This document shows, one piece after another, positions 20,454-32,669 of a stretch of 64,000 nucleotides of DNA. A program made the translations under genes and the position numbers. Location: NCBI GenBank assembly GCA_033297205.1, contig MU859098.1, positions 165,942-229,941 on the forward strand, given 5' to 3'. Numbering within the stretch: position 1 is the stretch's first letter; every line of letters starts with the position of its first letter. The notes under the pieces are model-generated. The model saw only the letters and a list, made by a program, of their open reading frames with translations. It searched no databases and was not told the origin of the DNA. Origin of the DNA: Pseudoneurospora amorphoporcata. Its lineage: Eukaryota; Ascomycota; Sordariomycetes; Sordariales; Sordariaceae.

Positions 20454-22839
20454 ATGGATTCAGCCAGAGGAACAGTTTCCTACGAGGGTCGTGGTGATCA
20501 TAACTTGAATGACCATATTGACGAATCACCACAGCATCCGTCCTCTGGCGTCCACATTCTGGAGGAGAATGTCCCACTCCATGATCAAGTGGGACGTACA
20601 GATTCTCGAAGCTACTCGAAACTCAGGGGAAATAGCGCTTCTCTGGAGGAACTGGATAGTGACAACCATGAATATCCTTGGCGACCAGGAGGCTTCAGAC
20701 ACTTCCCATACCTCGGTTACATTTCTTTATTTCTGAGTATGGCTTGTGAGTACAGAAATTCCTCAGTACTTATTACAGGTACCCTAGCACACATGTGTTA
20801 ATTCCAGCTGGCAGGCACTGGTTTGGCCATTTTCATCATTCACCTTAGTGACGGCCAACTGGTCAGCGAGTGGGCTGGGTCAAACCGGGCGCAGCCTGGT
20901 GTTCTCCTGGCCTTGACTTCGACCACGGCCAATACACTGATGATGATTTCCTACGCCCAAGGATGGGTCTCATTCTTTTGGACACAAGCACTCAAGGGCA
21001 ATATGCCCTTGTCCTACATTCACTATAATTGGGAAGCGGCCACGAGTGTTTGGGGAGCCATCAAATCCTTAATACGAAGGAGGGCACTTCGTGTTAGTAT
21101 CGGTAAGTCTAGCTTCATTATCAAACCCCTTGTTACTACTTCCTCCTTATGCCCGTTCCTATATCCGGAGCCTGTGCCACTTTTCAGAGACCATGTTAAT
21201 GATCAATAAGTATCAATTTTGGTGGCCACAACATCGTCGCTTCGAGGTCCTTTGATACAAAAAGCTTCCTACATCCGCACCCGCGAGGTGTTCCCGAAAC
21301 ATTCAATGCCTGTTCAAGTTTGTCCAACAACCGAGATTTGGACTGCAAGTACACCCGACCATGCCAGGTTTAGAAGCATCTTCTTAGACGTGATGAGAGA
21401 TTACCAAGACAGAGCTCCCATATTTCTTCCCGGAAGCGAGCATTGTACTAATTGCTCCCTGACCGTGAAGGCAAGTACAGCCATGCACGTTTCATAGATA
21501 CCTTAGTTCCGACGACTGATAACCAAGGCTGATATCAAATTGCAAGTTCAGGCACTCGGATTTAGGCACTCGGAGCCAGTCCTGATCTCACACGAGTATG
21601 ACTTCTTCCAGCGACCATCTGATGCAAAGGTTAAACAAGGTGACGTTTATGGAGTTGACATTTTCGAGGTCCACACCACGGCGGTTGGCAATGGCGACCA
21701 TCTCAACGTTTCAGTAACTCGCAAAACGTCAGAACAATGCGAGACAGAGGTCACTACAACGAGCATTCGCCTATACCCCTCAAGGGTAGAATACGATTTG
21801 TTCGTGGATCGAGGAAATGCAACTTTCGTAAGAAGCAGCACCGCGACAAACAACTCTAATGCCACACAAATGTACGTACCATCACTGGGCTTGGTTGAGA
21901 TCCTGGGGTGATGGGAGCTAACAGTCACCTTTTACCAAAACCGGTAGAGTCCTATCTTCCGGTGAGCCAGGCGAAGAAGACATCAAGCTCATTTACTTTG
22001 CGGACATAGGTAATCTTCTCTGGGGGTCTCGGACACATTTCAGCATAGCGTGGGGGGATGTCACCATGGGAGAGCCGATAGGACTGCGCTGGAACTTCCC
22101 AACACCAGATCCTGGAGACCCAAACGGTACAGTCTGGTCTTATATCGATTACGCAGGGGCTGCATCCTTCTTATACGAGAGGGTCTCTCCCAACGAGACA
22201 GCTAAAGCATGTGGTCCAGCCTTCGACGACCCATTGGAGGATATCTTGAATACCTACCGTGAATTGGCTTTGCGTCTATCCATCCACGAGGGCATGAGAA
22301 CGTTTCAAGAGGCTATTAAAGCAAAAATTGACCCAATGAGCCTGGAATCTCAACAAGTGGTTAATTATACGAGCCATCAGTATCTCACGGAGTACGCCGC
22401 CAACTGGGCAGTCCTCGCCATAGCGGTAACGTTCAGTCTTCTCGGCCCCATTGCCATCCTCTTCCTCTTCCAGGACTGGTATACCCTGGGAAGGAGTTTC
22501 TCGTTCAGTCCATTCGAGCTGGCCAATGCCCTTCTTCCTCGGTCACTACCTCCTTCATCGTCCTCACGGTCAACCAGCAGCGACGACAACGACTCGATCT
22601 TTGAACTAAAGCAACGACAACATCAACTGGCTTCACTCATTGCTAACTGCAGCAGCAACGCCTCGGCTGAGCAAATGGTCGAGTTAATCCTTAAAACGGC
22701 AGGGGCAGACAGTACGAGGTCCAAGGAGCCAGCGGTGCAGTATGGGGTGCTTGATGGTACGGGCTTGCTTGGATTTGCTATCTCGGATGCGAATGGCGTT
22801 GTTCATGCTCGGAAACCTAGGAAGGGGGAGATGCTATGA
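20454..22839 (+). CDS. Fungal multi-pass membrane protein, uncharacterised family
   Basis: Five exons (20454-20745, 20815-21102, 21211-21470, 21528-21871, 21948-22839) give 691 aa. All junctions restore one frame. The third intron uses a GC donor (AAG|GCAAGT); a GT donor at 21465 is an in-frame alternative. An N-terminal disordered cytosolic tail of about 80 aa is followed by transmembrane segments near residues 86-108 and 125-150, the family-like motif HYNWEAATSVWGA, a large Cys- and N-glycosylation-rich region (extracytosolic by inference), and a final membrane segment near 545-570 before a charged tail. This is the architecture of a widespread ascomycete membrane family often listed as DUF3176-like; the function is unknown. 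No partner genes lie nearby. Confidence 0.8.
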
Positions 22840-24846
22840 TGTGGGTGTGAATGGACTGGTTCGACTGGGGGGGTGTGTCTATTTGTTTCGCGGGACTTGA
22901 AAGGATTTGGCAGAGGCGGTTCTTCTTCTGTGATGCCTTGCTCGTCGTGGTAACTGATGTTGGAAGATATGATACACGTGGTACTATTTCTTATTGGACA
23001 ATTGAAGGGCGATGACCTTGTGGCCAGCTAGCAGTGGAAATAACCAGGAGCCTGTCGATGCTTACACGAGGAAAGATACCGTATGGTGGGGACAGCGGGG
23101 AAGAGTACATACATGTAGGAGGAGGGCTGCACAGCAACATATTGCGCGGAGCAAGACCATACATACATAGCCATCTCTGCATAACAACATAAGGTCGATC
23201 AGTACCATTCAATTCAAAACATCCCGTCAGTGTCAATCATCGCGACCATGGTAGAACACAGCCCTACATACATAGAGGTACCGTTTAACTCTGGCCAAAG
23301 AACAGTACCTTATCCAGAAAGATAGACTGGGCACTTACACATCTTGAGTCCGAATAGTTATGTAGTAAGTTGAGTAAAGGTACAAGCATCATTGGCATGG
23401 TAGCCGGTTGTTAAATTTAGGTGAGCTTGGACACTGGAAAATGGGTCGTCGAAATAAGCTTAACCAGCATTAGGACTAGGCTTCTCTGGTGTAGCCAATC
23501 ACGGCTGGTTATTAACACGTGTAAGTCTAGAAGCCAAGGTTCTATTTAGGTTTAGGTTCTAGTACAGTTAAAGGTTCAGGCTCTAGTCACAAAATGTACC
23601 ACACATAAACATCAGCAGCGAGAAGGGAGCTTAATGGGCAGCTAGCTAACTTGAGAAATAACCCATCCATCTTGCGCCATTCCAATATGGTCAGGGTAGC
23701 TTTATCTAAACCTGGGCATGGTCATGTAAGGTAGTCATGTTGTTCCGATTTTCATATGCTTGTAGTGTGTTGATTGTGCACACTCTTTTCTCTATTACAA
23801 GATGTACCAGAACTAGACCGTGACCTTCCTAGTTTCTCACGCCCCTCAAAATCTTGGAGGAAGCGGTGGTGGTGGTTCTTGGTGGGAAAGTTTTCCCCCA
23901 TTTAACTTAGAAAAGTTACCTCTAAACTAGGCGTGCCAGGTGACCCAAGCCAGACGTAGTAGATAAAGCCGGAAAGTATAAAAACAAGGAGCAAATCTCG
24001 AATTTGACTGACTCTATTACACCTCTTCAGGTCATTGCTTACAAATAGGTTGAGTGCTATGATCGTGGGGTACCACCCCAACCGCCTATATCTAGTAACC
24101 TTGTTGCCCGGATGTCCTGCTGTCTTGTTGTCCTGGTATCCTGGTATTCTGTTCTTGTGCCTCCTATGTGACGTGCATTTATCACTAACTCCGTCACTGT
24201 CTGTGATTGAACAAGAGCTGACCCGTCGAGCTCTTTATCTGCCCTTATCCCTTTCCTGCATGGGAGCCCATGAAGCATGGGCAGCCTATACAATCCATAT
24301 ACCAAGTACCAAACCTGAAAGCAAAGAGAGCAAATGTGATGTACGGAACGTATAAACGCCTAACCAGGACCGGGTTCAAGAGTATAATCTCTGACACGGT
24401 GTTATGAGTAACAGAACAAACAGATATTAAAAGGTGTGCCTTCTGATGCCGAGGGCATCACCGGTATGTATGGCAGTGGCAATCCAAAGTTGCCAGTTCT
24501 GCAAGTTGCAGGATAGGAGAGTGGGCAGTATATGCCTATAAAGAACAGTGCTTTCCCCTGGTGTAAGTGGGGAGAGGCGGGCCCTGTAGGCGTACAAGAA
24601 TTAAACAAAACAGAACAGAACAAACAGCGCTATTGTATGCCCTGGTAAAAGCCAGATAGGTACCTCCCTTGATTGAGGGGAAAAAAAAAGGAAGAAAGAA
24701 AGCAAATAAACTGTAACCCCACCGAGCGCCGGATATCGAACCAGAGAGCAGCAAGTATAAACTGCCACCCATATCGTCCATCATGATGTGTGAAAGCAAG
24801 CCGCAGCTCAGTGTGCGGGTTCAATTAACCAACCAGTTGCAAAACA
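22840..24846. other. Intergenic region
   Basis: About 2 kb between the membrane-protein gene and the convergent F-box gene. No gene, RNA or repeat element recognised apart from short GGTTCTAG-type repetitions near 23540-23590. Confidence 0.4.
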
Positions 24847-27552
24847 TCACCAAGCATACCCTCCACCACCATAATCATCGTCCCGATCCATCCCATCCCA
24901 CTCCGAATCCTCATCATCGTCATCCCCGCCGCTGCCGTCCACAAAATCCTCCATCGTCAAAGTCTGCTCCGTCAACTTCTGGTTATCCAGCTGCAGCTCC
25001 ACCTTCTCGCACCAGCCATGCCTGTACAGAATCTCGCCGGCTACGTTGGCTTCCCTCGGTGAAAGAGAGAGTTCCTCGGCTGATAGGCAGAGAGACGAGG
25101 TCACTGACATTTCACGCTCGCCACGTTGGAAGCTGTTACCGCGGGAGAGTGAGGGTGTGCCTCCTCCGGCGGATGAGGAGGCGGAAGGGGAGAGGGCTGC
25201 GATGCGGGCGCTTCGGCGGGTAGATTTTGACTGTGAGGAGGAGCCTTGTTGAGATTCGATGGATTGGGCTACCCATTTATCGGTTCGTGATCGCTTAGTG
25301 GCGGAAGGAGGGATTTTTGACGTTGAAAATGTGGGCATCATCTGCTTGGTGGTGGTAGGTCTTGGGGGGTGTAGTGTGAAGGGGGGCTTGGGGTCTTCCC
25401 ACTTGCGGAGAAAGACGCCCTTGAGACGGGCTTCCCATCTATCGCGCATTTCGGAGCGCTGGCGGATGGGGATGTTGAGCTTGGCATTGATGTGGATGAT
25501 GCGTAGGTCTGGAAGGTCCGGAGCGGCTTTGATGAGCGACTGGAAGAGGTTCTCGGCTGCGTCGGCGGACCACTTGCGCATGTTCTGGAGCTCGAGGGTG
25601 CGCAGACTCACTGGCCAATCGGGGACTTCTTCCACGCTGAGGACCTCGTCGTAGCTGGGGTCCGAGTCGTTATAAAACTCATGATGGTTGTAGGTTTTGA
25701 GGTCGACGCTGAGTGTCCGAAGATATGGGCAGGCTGTGCCCAGGACAGTAAGAAAGCTCATGCTGAGGGACTGGTTGTGCCTCAGATAAAGATGTTCAAG
25801 ATAGTGGCCACGGGTCAAAAGGTATTCCGAGAAATCATCGGCGGTAATTTCCCAGCAGTTGACGAGCTCCAATGTTTTCAAAGTTTGAGGAAGAAGGCGG
25901 AGCAAGTAGTCGTTTGCAATGGTGGAGGATTCGATAGACAGATATTCCAGTTTAGGAAGAGCGTTGATGGTATGAGCAAATTCGCCAATCAAGAAGTTTT
26001 CGAACCCTTCGGCCTCTCGGACATCTTCGGCAACCACTGGCCAGTTATGCAGAGGCATCGAAGGGACCTGGAAGTTTTGAAGGCAAATCTTCTTGAGCTT
26101 TGAGAAAGCTGGGGTTTGGTGAATGATCGCTGGGCTTTGCAAAGTCATGTCGGGGGTCATCAGCCTCCCATTCCATCTCCAGGCCTCGAGTTCGATCGGC
26201 TTATGGTCGGTTCCTGGAGGGTCGCCGCCATTGAGGAATTTCCACAATGCCGTTGGGTATTTCCATCTTAAGCTCGCTTCAAGAGATCGGAATGGGGCAT
26301 TGTCCTTTTCGTGGTAGAAGTCGATAGACTTGAGCTGGGGAACATTGGCGAAAAGGGCGTCCCAGTCAAGGTGTTGCCCTTTGTAAGTCGGAGCAGCAAT
26401 CTCCGCAACATCAATCCGCAACTTCTTTACTTTCCACTTGTAGCGGTACATCCACTTTGAGGGATCCGAGGACAAGAGATCCACGAGTCCATGTGCCATT
26501 TTCCGTGTGAGTAAAGGGGGCGAGTAATACAAGGCCGTCAGGGCTGGGTCCGCAAAGTCCTTGCAAAGACGGCTCGCAGACAAGAGAAGGTTGACAGCAT
26601 CCCGATCGCGCCCAGCAGATGCAAACGTGAAAATCAAGCGCCAGATCTCATAGGGGAGATGCTGCCAAGGGGGAATGACTTTGGGTTCATTTTCTGCTGT
26701 GTCTTCCTCGGCATTACCGGAGTGGACCAGGTCCAGTTTAGAGTTCCTGGATGAAGCAGGCGTGCGTCTCTTAGTGGCAGCCGCCGGCGTGGCTCTTCTT
26801 CTCTTCCGGTCCGGTGTACGTGGAACTGACGATTCCCTAGCTCTGGCTACAGACCCTCTGCCCCTACGAGGAGTGGGGAGAGTTTCCTGGTCGGTATTGA
26901 CGATCTCGTCATCTCCAGAATCGTCTTCTCCGTCTGTGTCTTCGTGGAAGAATCCGGACCGGGGACGGCGCCGTTTTCCTAGTACTTGGCTACCGGAGGC
27001 GACTGCTCGGGTGTTGCTGTTGGGGCTGAGCTGGGTCTGGTTCCGAGATGGGCGCCCCCGTCTTGATATCGTGGACTTGCGTATGGGTTGTGCATCTCGT
27101 TCTCCGTCATCCTCTTCTTCGCTATCGGTTTCATCAGGCGTAGGAGAGGCACTGTCACTATCGTCGGAGGAATCTTCACGATAGTTGATGGACGATCTAC
27201 GGGGACGAATGTTGTGGTTGAGTGTGCCGGTGTTGCCGGCGTTGTTACCTGCACGGCGACCTCTGGTGGTGGTGCTGCTGGTGGTGCCGTTGGAGTTGGA
27301 GAGATGGTTCCGGGCTGCCCCTGCTGAATCCCCGCTGCGAGCGCTTCGTCTTAGTGGGCTTTCTGGGCCCAGATTTGATGTCGCACCGCCGCCGATTGAA
27401 ACACCAACAGCGGCTCCCCCAGCACCCTGGCTCCCGGCTCGGCGTGGCCGCAGACTACGGCCACCAACTACCGCCGCTAACGCCTCCGTCGCCGATAGTG
27501 CAGATCTAGTACGGCTTCTCGCCGAAGCACGCCGGGCCTCCACCTTTGCCAT
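24847..27552 (-). CDS. F-box protein with leucine-rich-repeat-like region
   Basis: A single 901-aa exon. The start ATG at 27552 sits in a good context (GCCATGG). Residues 1 to about 290 are disordered, basic and Ser/Arg/Asp-rich with likely nuclear targeting signals. An F-box follows at about 293-335 (PPWQHLPYEIWRLIFTFAS). Residues about 400-690 show repeated Leu-rich segments (LKTLELVNCWEITADDFSEY, YLEHLYLRHN) typical of LRR substrate-recognition regions. The C-terminus ends in an acidic Asp/Gly-rich tail. By family it should be the substrate adaptor of an SCF (Skp1-cullin-F-box) ubiquitin ligase; the substrate is unknown. The gene is intact and uses normal codons. Confidence 0.85.
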   Translation of the reverse strand: MAKVEARRASARSRTRSALSATEALAAVVGGRSLRPRRAGSQGAGGAAVGVSIGGGATSNLGPESPLRRSARSGDSAGAARNHLSNSNGTTSSTTTRGRRAGNNAGNTGTLNHNIRPRRSSINYREDSSDDSDSASPTPDETDSEEEDDGERDAQPIRKSTISRRGRPSRNQTQLSPNSNTRAVASGSQVLGKRRRPRSGFFHEDTDGEDDSGDDEIVNTDQETLPTPRRGRGSVARARESSVPRTPDRKRRRATPAAATKRRTPASSRNSKLDLVHSGNAEEDTAENEPKVIPPWQHLPYEIWRLIFTFASAGRDRDAVNLLLSASRLCKDFADPALTALYYSPPLLTRKMAHGLVDLLSSDPSKWMYRYKWKVKKLRIDVAEIAAPTYKGQHLDWDALFANVPQLKSIDFYHEKDNAPFRSLEASLRWKYPTALWKFLNGGDPPGTDHKPIELEAWRWNGRLMTPDMTLQSPAIIHQTPAFSKLKKICLQNFQVPSMPLHNWPVVAEDVREAEGFENFLIGEFAHTINALPKLEYLSIESSTIANDYLLRLLPQTLKTLELVNCWEITADDFSEYLLTRGHYLEHLYLRHNQSLSMSFLTVLGTACPYLRTLSVDLKTYNHHEFYNDSDPSYDEVLSVEEVPDWPVSLRTLELQNMRKWSADAAENLFQSLIKAAPDLPDLRIIHINAKLNIPIRQRSEMRDRWEARLKGVFLRKWEDPKPPFTLHPPRPTTTKQMMPTFSTSKIPPSATKRSRTDKWVAQSIESQQGSSSQSKSTRRSARIAALSPSASSSAGGGTPSLSRGNSFQRGEREMSVTSSLCLSAEELSLSPREANVAGEILYRHGWCEKVELQLDNQKLTEQTLTMEDFVDGSGGDDDDEDSEWDGMDRDDDYGGGGYAW

Positions 27553-28370
27553 GGCTACCTGTGTTGTTCAGCAAACGGCATTGAATTGAGGGCAGGTTTT
27601 GTGTGTGATTGATTGATTGATTGTTTGTGGAATTGAGTGCAAAGAATGAATGTGACAAGGTGCATCCAATGGGGAATTTGCAGGTTTGTTTTTGTTGCCT
27701 TCGTGTTGTTGGAAGACGGATGGTTGCGAGTCGAAAAATGGATTCAGTTTGCGACAAGTGATGGTGAATGGATAAGGTAGACGGGGCGCCGTGTGAGCAC
27801 AGGACCAGTTCCGGAACAAGAAAAGTGGTCAGTCAATGGAAAGTGCTCACTGTGCGGGATTGCTAAATGGACAATGCCAGGCTTTCGCTTTCGTCCATTC
27901 TAACCAATCATAGGACTCCGCCGGCGACAGTTAGGAGCCTGTTGCACGACCCACATTAGCTAATCAACGATGCACGAGCCATTAGAAATCCGATTCTCAA
28001 ACGATGTGACCGACCGAGCTCAGAGCCGAGTCCTTGGGACTGCATGTTTGAAGCCAACAGCCGCTGCATCAGGACTCATCGTAACTCGAATCACTTTGTA
28101 AGTGTCGTGGCGGGAAGGTACGGATTTCTGTCTACAACCCGTTTCGGGATACTTTCTGGCATTGTTCAAACTGCCAAGACAAACGAAGACGAAAAGGACC
28201 AAGCCGTTCTCGTGCACCATCAATAATGAAACTCCAGGAACCATGTATGCCACGAAGAAAAATACCCATGCCTATCCGTACATTTCTGCAGCTATCTTTC
28301 AAGTCCAAAGAAGAAGAAAAAATTATTGCAGCATCTCAGTATACGAGATCGGCAAAAGTAAATATAACTC
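27553..28370. other. Promoter side of the F-box gene
   Basis: Contains the upstream region of the F-box gene, with a short TGAT tandem run at 27607-27624. No further gene recognised. Confidence 0.4.
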
Positions 28371-28441
28371 GATCCACCCAGGGGTCGAACCTGGAACCTC
28401 CTGATTCGTAGTCAGACGCTCTGCCATTGAGCCAGCGGACC
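28371..28441 (-). tRNA. tRNA-Arg(ACG)
   Basis: The reverse strand folds into a complete 71-nt cloverleaf: acceptor GGTCCGC/GTGGATC with two G-T wobbles, D stem GCTC/GAGC, anticodon stem TCTGA/TCAGG with loop CTACGAA, variable loop AGGTT, and T stem CCAGG/CCTGG with loop TTCGACC. The anticodon is ACG (read as ICG), for arginine CGN codons. No intron. The A and B boxes are present, so it should be transcribed by RNA polymerase III. Confidence 0.93.
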
Positions 28442-28768
28442 TTGTTGTATTACCGTCCCAAATACTTCGGCTATGTAACGACATCGAGGTATTATTTCCT
28501 TCTTCACTAATCCTAGTCTGCTGAATGGCGTGAGTGAACATCGTGCTCCCCCATCTTTGGACATCGCACTTGCAGCCTTCGTCTATCTGCAAAAGCATCG
28601 TGCCTGTCCGTGTGTATTCATAATGACGCTACCAACGTTCCACGGTCCCTTCCTTGACTTGAACCTCCCTTTCCCATTACCCTGTGTTTCCCCAGGAACG
28701 CCTGAGAATGCATCGAATCGAAGCAAAGCAGCCATCTGGTAACAAGCTTGTTAAACAAAATGTTGCGC

Positions 28769-30014
28769 CTAGACATTCCTGCCGTCAAGTCGCCTCCCCT
28801 TGCTCTCCTCTGGCTTCTTCTCCGCAGGTTGCGCCTTATCCTTATCATCGTCATCACTCTTCTTCTTCGGGACTCCTCCCCGGAGTGTCTGTCCCTGGCC
28901 CGCAAAGTGCGGCTGCTTCGCCGCGGCCGCCTCCTTCTCCTTATCTGCGGCAGTCTTGACAGGCTTGATCTCGTAGCCCAAGAAAAGCTTGTTGGGCGGT
29001 AGACGTAGCGGCAAGGGGCCGTTGTTGTTCTTCCTCCTGGGCAGGACCACGTCCTTAACATTGGTCGAAGTGCCCGCCACCGGAGTCGCCGGCTTCGGTG
29101 TTCCCGTCTTGCTACCCTTCTTCGCCGCCAACCGCATACCCTCGCCATGGAAATTGCCCGCCGACAGGGTGGTAGCTCCCGGTGCGATGGCATCGTAGTT
29201 GATGGCCTGAGCCATGGTGCCCTGGTTGTGCAAAAGACCACCCGCTGGAAGTCCTCCACCGGCAGCCCTTCCGCTGCGTGGCGTGCTGGTTCCGCTGCCT
29301 TGTGTCTGTCGCGGCGGCTCGACGTAGCCAACTGGCGGCGCAAAATCGACGCTGACATCTGTCTCGATCATGCAGACACCCATCTTAGCTGTCTCCGGCT
29401 TGACGTCCAGAACCGCCATTTCGTAGAGTTCATCGTTGTACTCAAAGTTGAAAACGTCGCCCTTGGTCAGGGCCGCAAAGTTCCGGAATGCTTTCTCGAG
29501 GACTGCACGAGGATCGCTAATGTCGAGGAAGTTGACCGATTGCGGCTGGAGCTTTACAAGCTTGGCGAGCTCGAGAGATGTCGTCTTGATCTGGATCATG
29601 TCGCCCACGTCGAGCTTGAGTGTCTGCATCATCCACTGCGGGATGTAGGCCCTGCCCTCCTCAGCCACGAACTCCAACACACCGGCGTGTGTATATGCTT
29701 CCTTCGCACCGTTGATAAGCTCCAGCATGATTGGCCATTGTACGTGTAGTCGCGAAACTTTGTCGAGAGCGGAAGGCGGGAGCAAGATCTTGGAGCCGTA
29801 GTTGAGTTCAGGTCGTTCGGCACCGGGCGCCATGACAAGGGGGTAGCAGCGGTAGTACTCATCGAAGCGATACAAGCCTCGAGAGCGACCGGCGGGACGG
29901 CCGTAGATGTCTCCGTACTATCATGATACAGAATGTTAGATAATTTCGGATATATATGGAGGGGTTGAACAGCTCTCGTTGTAAACGAGCTTGACAACAA
30001 AGGTAGCTTACCAT
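28769..30014 (-). CDS. ufd1: Ubiquitin fusion degradation protein Ufd1
   Basis: Exon 1 is only the start codon (30012-30014), followed by a GTAAGC donor; exon 2 is 28769-29917, entered through a TAG acceptor, giving 383 aa beginning MYGDIYGRPAGRS. Residues 15-200 form the double-psi-barrel Ufd1 domain (YRCYPLV, GSKILLPPSALDKVSRL, WPIMLELIN, AYIPQWMMQTL, GDVFNFEYN). The C-terminal half is disordered with Gly-, Thr- and Lys-rich stretches and the motif PFVGKGxxL-like LFLGYEIKP near residue 310. Ufd1 works with Npl4 as cofactor of the Cdc48/p97 ATPase in extraction of ubiquitylated proteins, including ER-associated degradation. It is divergent from lin1, 701 bp away. Confidence 0.92.
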
Positions 30015-30715
30015 GATCGCAAGGGAGCTGTGCTAGAGGTACGGTAGAGTGATGATTTGGAAATTGGAAACGACGGGGTGTTTGTATCAAGAAAGGATAT
30101 CTCCAGGCAAGTTCCGCAGAATAAGTACCCGCAACGACGACGTGGGACAAGCGCAAGTGAAGGAGATGTTGTGACGGTCACGGTGTTGAAGCAACAACTT
30201 TGACCGCGTGGAAGGTTCCAAAGGCAACAACGCAGATGACATAACTGGGTCAAGCACCACGGTTGACGGGGGCCCTGGCAAGGGTACCTGCCTCAGACTT
30301 ATTGGCGGGGTGAGGTGTAGTTGGCCGTGGCGTCAGATCTGTGTGAAACCTTAGTAGTGTGTGTGGCGCGAGCTCCCTCGTTTTTAAACGCTTAGGTCAG
30401 AGGTACCTTAGGTATCTGCAGGCTGCCTGTCCACTGCAGAACGCTCTGGAGTCTGGACCTTGATGTCAGTGGAGAGCTCCATGTTTTAGTGATCGAGTTC
30501 ACTGAATTCACGATTCTGCCATCCGGATTCTCCCCAAACACCATCCATCCTCTAGAGTTACCATTCCGCTGTCGACTCAGGCAACACAAACACTGTATCA
30601 GGCCATATTCACACGAGCTCCGCGATACAGAGACAGAATACGCCATTGCATGAAGACAACCTAACATAACACTTCGCATCCTGACGTCAACACCCTACAC
30701 ACCAACACATTCACA
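30015..30715. promoter_or_regulatory. Divergent ufd1/lin1 promoter interval
   Basis: This 701-bp interval separates the start codons of two divergently transcribed housekeeping genes and must hold both promoters and leaders. I see no TATA box at a convincing position. Confidence 0.5.
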
Positions 30716-32209
30716 ATGTCCTCCCGCTTCTCTGCCGCGCGCCCTAAACGCGCCAGCGAAGCCTACGCCCGCGCCCACCACGGCGAATCGCGCTCCAACG
30801 ACTCCGACTCCGGTCCTTCCAACAAAAAAGTCAAATTCGACGTGCGCAACCCGTCCGCGCTCGCGCCCTCAGCGCACGATGACGACCTAGACGAAGCCGA
30901 CGACGAAGTGCTCGCCGCCGACGTGATCGGGGGTCTCTCACGAGCCACCAAGCGCGGCGCCGTCAACATTGACGGCTACGATTCTGACTCGGACAATGAC
31001 AACCTGGAAGACCGGGCGGAAGCGCGAGGAAAGGGCCGTAAGAAGGGCAAAGATGCCGAGGACGTGGATCTGGCGGAGGTGATGGATAACTATAACAAGC
31101 CTTCCAATGGGGCACATGGAGGAAACGACGACGATGACGACGAGGTGGACATGTTCGGCGACTTGGAAGACGATGACGGTGCCGAACCTACAACGGGCGG
31201 CACCAAGAAAGATAAAACGGTCCACTTCCTAGACGACACGGAAATCGAAGGCCAAGACCTCTCCTCCAAAGCCGGCGGTACCGTAACCATCGATCCCGCC
31301 GCTCAACCCAAAGAGTCCGACGACGAAGACGAAGAGGACGAAGAAACAATAGCAGCCGCCATCGCCGAAGAAGGCATAGACGAAGAAGTCGGTCTCGGCG
31401 GCCTTAAAAAGCACGCCCCCAAAATTGATGCCTTCAACATGAAAGCCGAGCAAGAAGAAGGCGCCTTCGACGAAGCGGGCAACTTCATCCGCCGAGCGGC
31501 CGACGCCAACGCCGTGCACGATAAGTGGCTCGAGGGTCTCTCCAAGAAAGAAATCAAGAAAGCGGCGGCGGCGCACGAGAAGCGCGAGGCGGAGCGCAGA
31601 CAGCAGGAGAGGGAGGATGATAAGATTGCCACTGGCGATTTGTTGAAAAACCTAATCCTGACGCTGGAAAAGGGTGAGACAGCGCTGGAGGCTTTGGCCA
31701 GGCTGGGAAAAGATAAGACGAGAGGGCCGAAGAAGGTGCCCAAGTGGAAGCAGAAGAAGCAGGAGAGAAAACAGGGGATTGATTCCATGGACGTCGACGA
31801 AAAGAAAGAGGAAGAAGATCCGAAACAGAAGAAGATCAGGGAGGCGATTGACGCCATCACCGAGGCGGCGGATAAGTTGCTGGGGAGGGATTACCCGGAT
31901 ATTTACGATAAGGAACGGGAGTGGTTGGTTAGGGAGTATAGAGCTGAGACCGGCGAGACTTGGGTGGAGCCTAAGCCTAAAGAGGAGGAGGAGGAAAAGG
32001 ACGAAGCGTCATCACGAGACGGACAACCAAGGATGTGGGAGTTTAGGTGGACGGATGGGAGAGATGGAGGTGGAGGAGGAAGTCAGGGGCCGTATGATGG
32101 GCATACTATGAAGGCGTGGCAGGATGCTGGGTACTTTAAGGAGGCGGTTGAGTTTAGGCCGGTGGGCGGAGGGGAGGGGGATTGGTCCAGGGTTGCGAGC
32201 TTCGTATGA
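30716..32209 (+). CDS. lin1: Lin1/CD2BP2-like GYF-domain protein (U5 snRNP)
   Basis: A single 497-aa exon with the ATG in context CACAATG. Residues 1-220 are acidic and disordered with an early basic KKVKFD motif and a KTVHFLDD segment typical of this family. A conserved charged region follows (AFNMKAEQEEGAFDEAGNFI, DKWLEGLSKKEIKKA), then a helical stretch (LEKGETALEALARLG). Residues about 440-497 form the GYF domain (MWEFRWTDG, GPYDGHTMKAWQDAGYF), which binds Pro-rich ligands. Homologues (yeast Lin1/Snu40, human CD2BP2) associate with the U5 snRNP and its assembly. The gene is intact. Confidence 0.9.
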   Translation: MSSRFSAARPKRASEAYARAHHGESRSNDSDSGPSNKKVKFDVRNPSALAPSAHDDDLDEADDEVLAADVIGGLSRATKRGAVNIDGYDSDSDNDNLEDRAEARGKGRKKGKDAEDVDLAEVMDNYNKPSNGAHGGNDDDDDEVDMFGDLEDDDGAEPTTGGTKKDKTVHFLDDTEIEGQDLSSKAGGTVTIDPAAQPKESDDEDEEDEETIAAAIAEEGIDEEVGLGGLKKHAPKIDAFNMKAEQEEGAFDEAGNFIRRAADANAVHDKWLEGLSKKEIKKAAAAHEKREAERRQQEREDDKIATGDLLKNLILTLEKGETALEALARLGKDKTRGPKKVPKWKQKKQERKQGIDSMDVDEKKEEEDPKQKKIREAIDAITEAADKLLGRDYPDIYDKEREWLVREYRAETGETWVEPKPKEEEEEKDEASSRDGQPRMWEFRWTDGRDGGGGGSQGPYDGHTMKAWQDAGYFKEAVEFRPVGGGEGDWSRVASFV

Positions 32210-32669
32210 TCAGACACATGGAAAGATGTGTGAGGTTAGGTTCGGTAAGATTTTTGTACGATTTGTGTGTGATAGTATATACCCCCTGATTCGAAATGAC
32301 TACAGAGTCAAAAGCATCATGAATCTCATGCTTAGAACTTCCCAGCAGCCTGCTCGTGGCATCACCATGCCCATCTCCATAATGACCTAGAACTTCCTCT
32401 TGCTACGCCATGCTTTGAACTCGTTTATGCTCCTTGTATCATACAAACAGTATCTGCATGAACCACCACACCCCACCAGCCATATAACAAAAACCTTGAC
32501 TGGGGCCAGCTCACAAAGCAGTAAGAAAACTTTGTTATTCATATCAAAGACGCCTTTTTGTTTAGCCATGTCCCAATTAAACGCCTACACGAAACGAATT
32601 ATAACCCCACGATCATTAATTAATCCTTGATGTGTGCTTGTCCCATTTGATTTCACCCCCTTCTTTCCC
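32210..32669. other. Convergent 3' region of lin1 and rvb2
   Basis: Contains the 3' ends of both neighbouring genes. AT-rich; no other gene seen. Confidence 0.5.
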
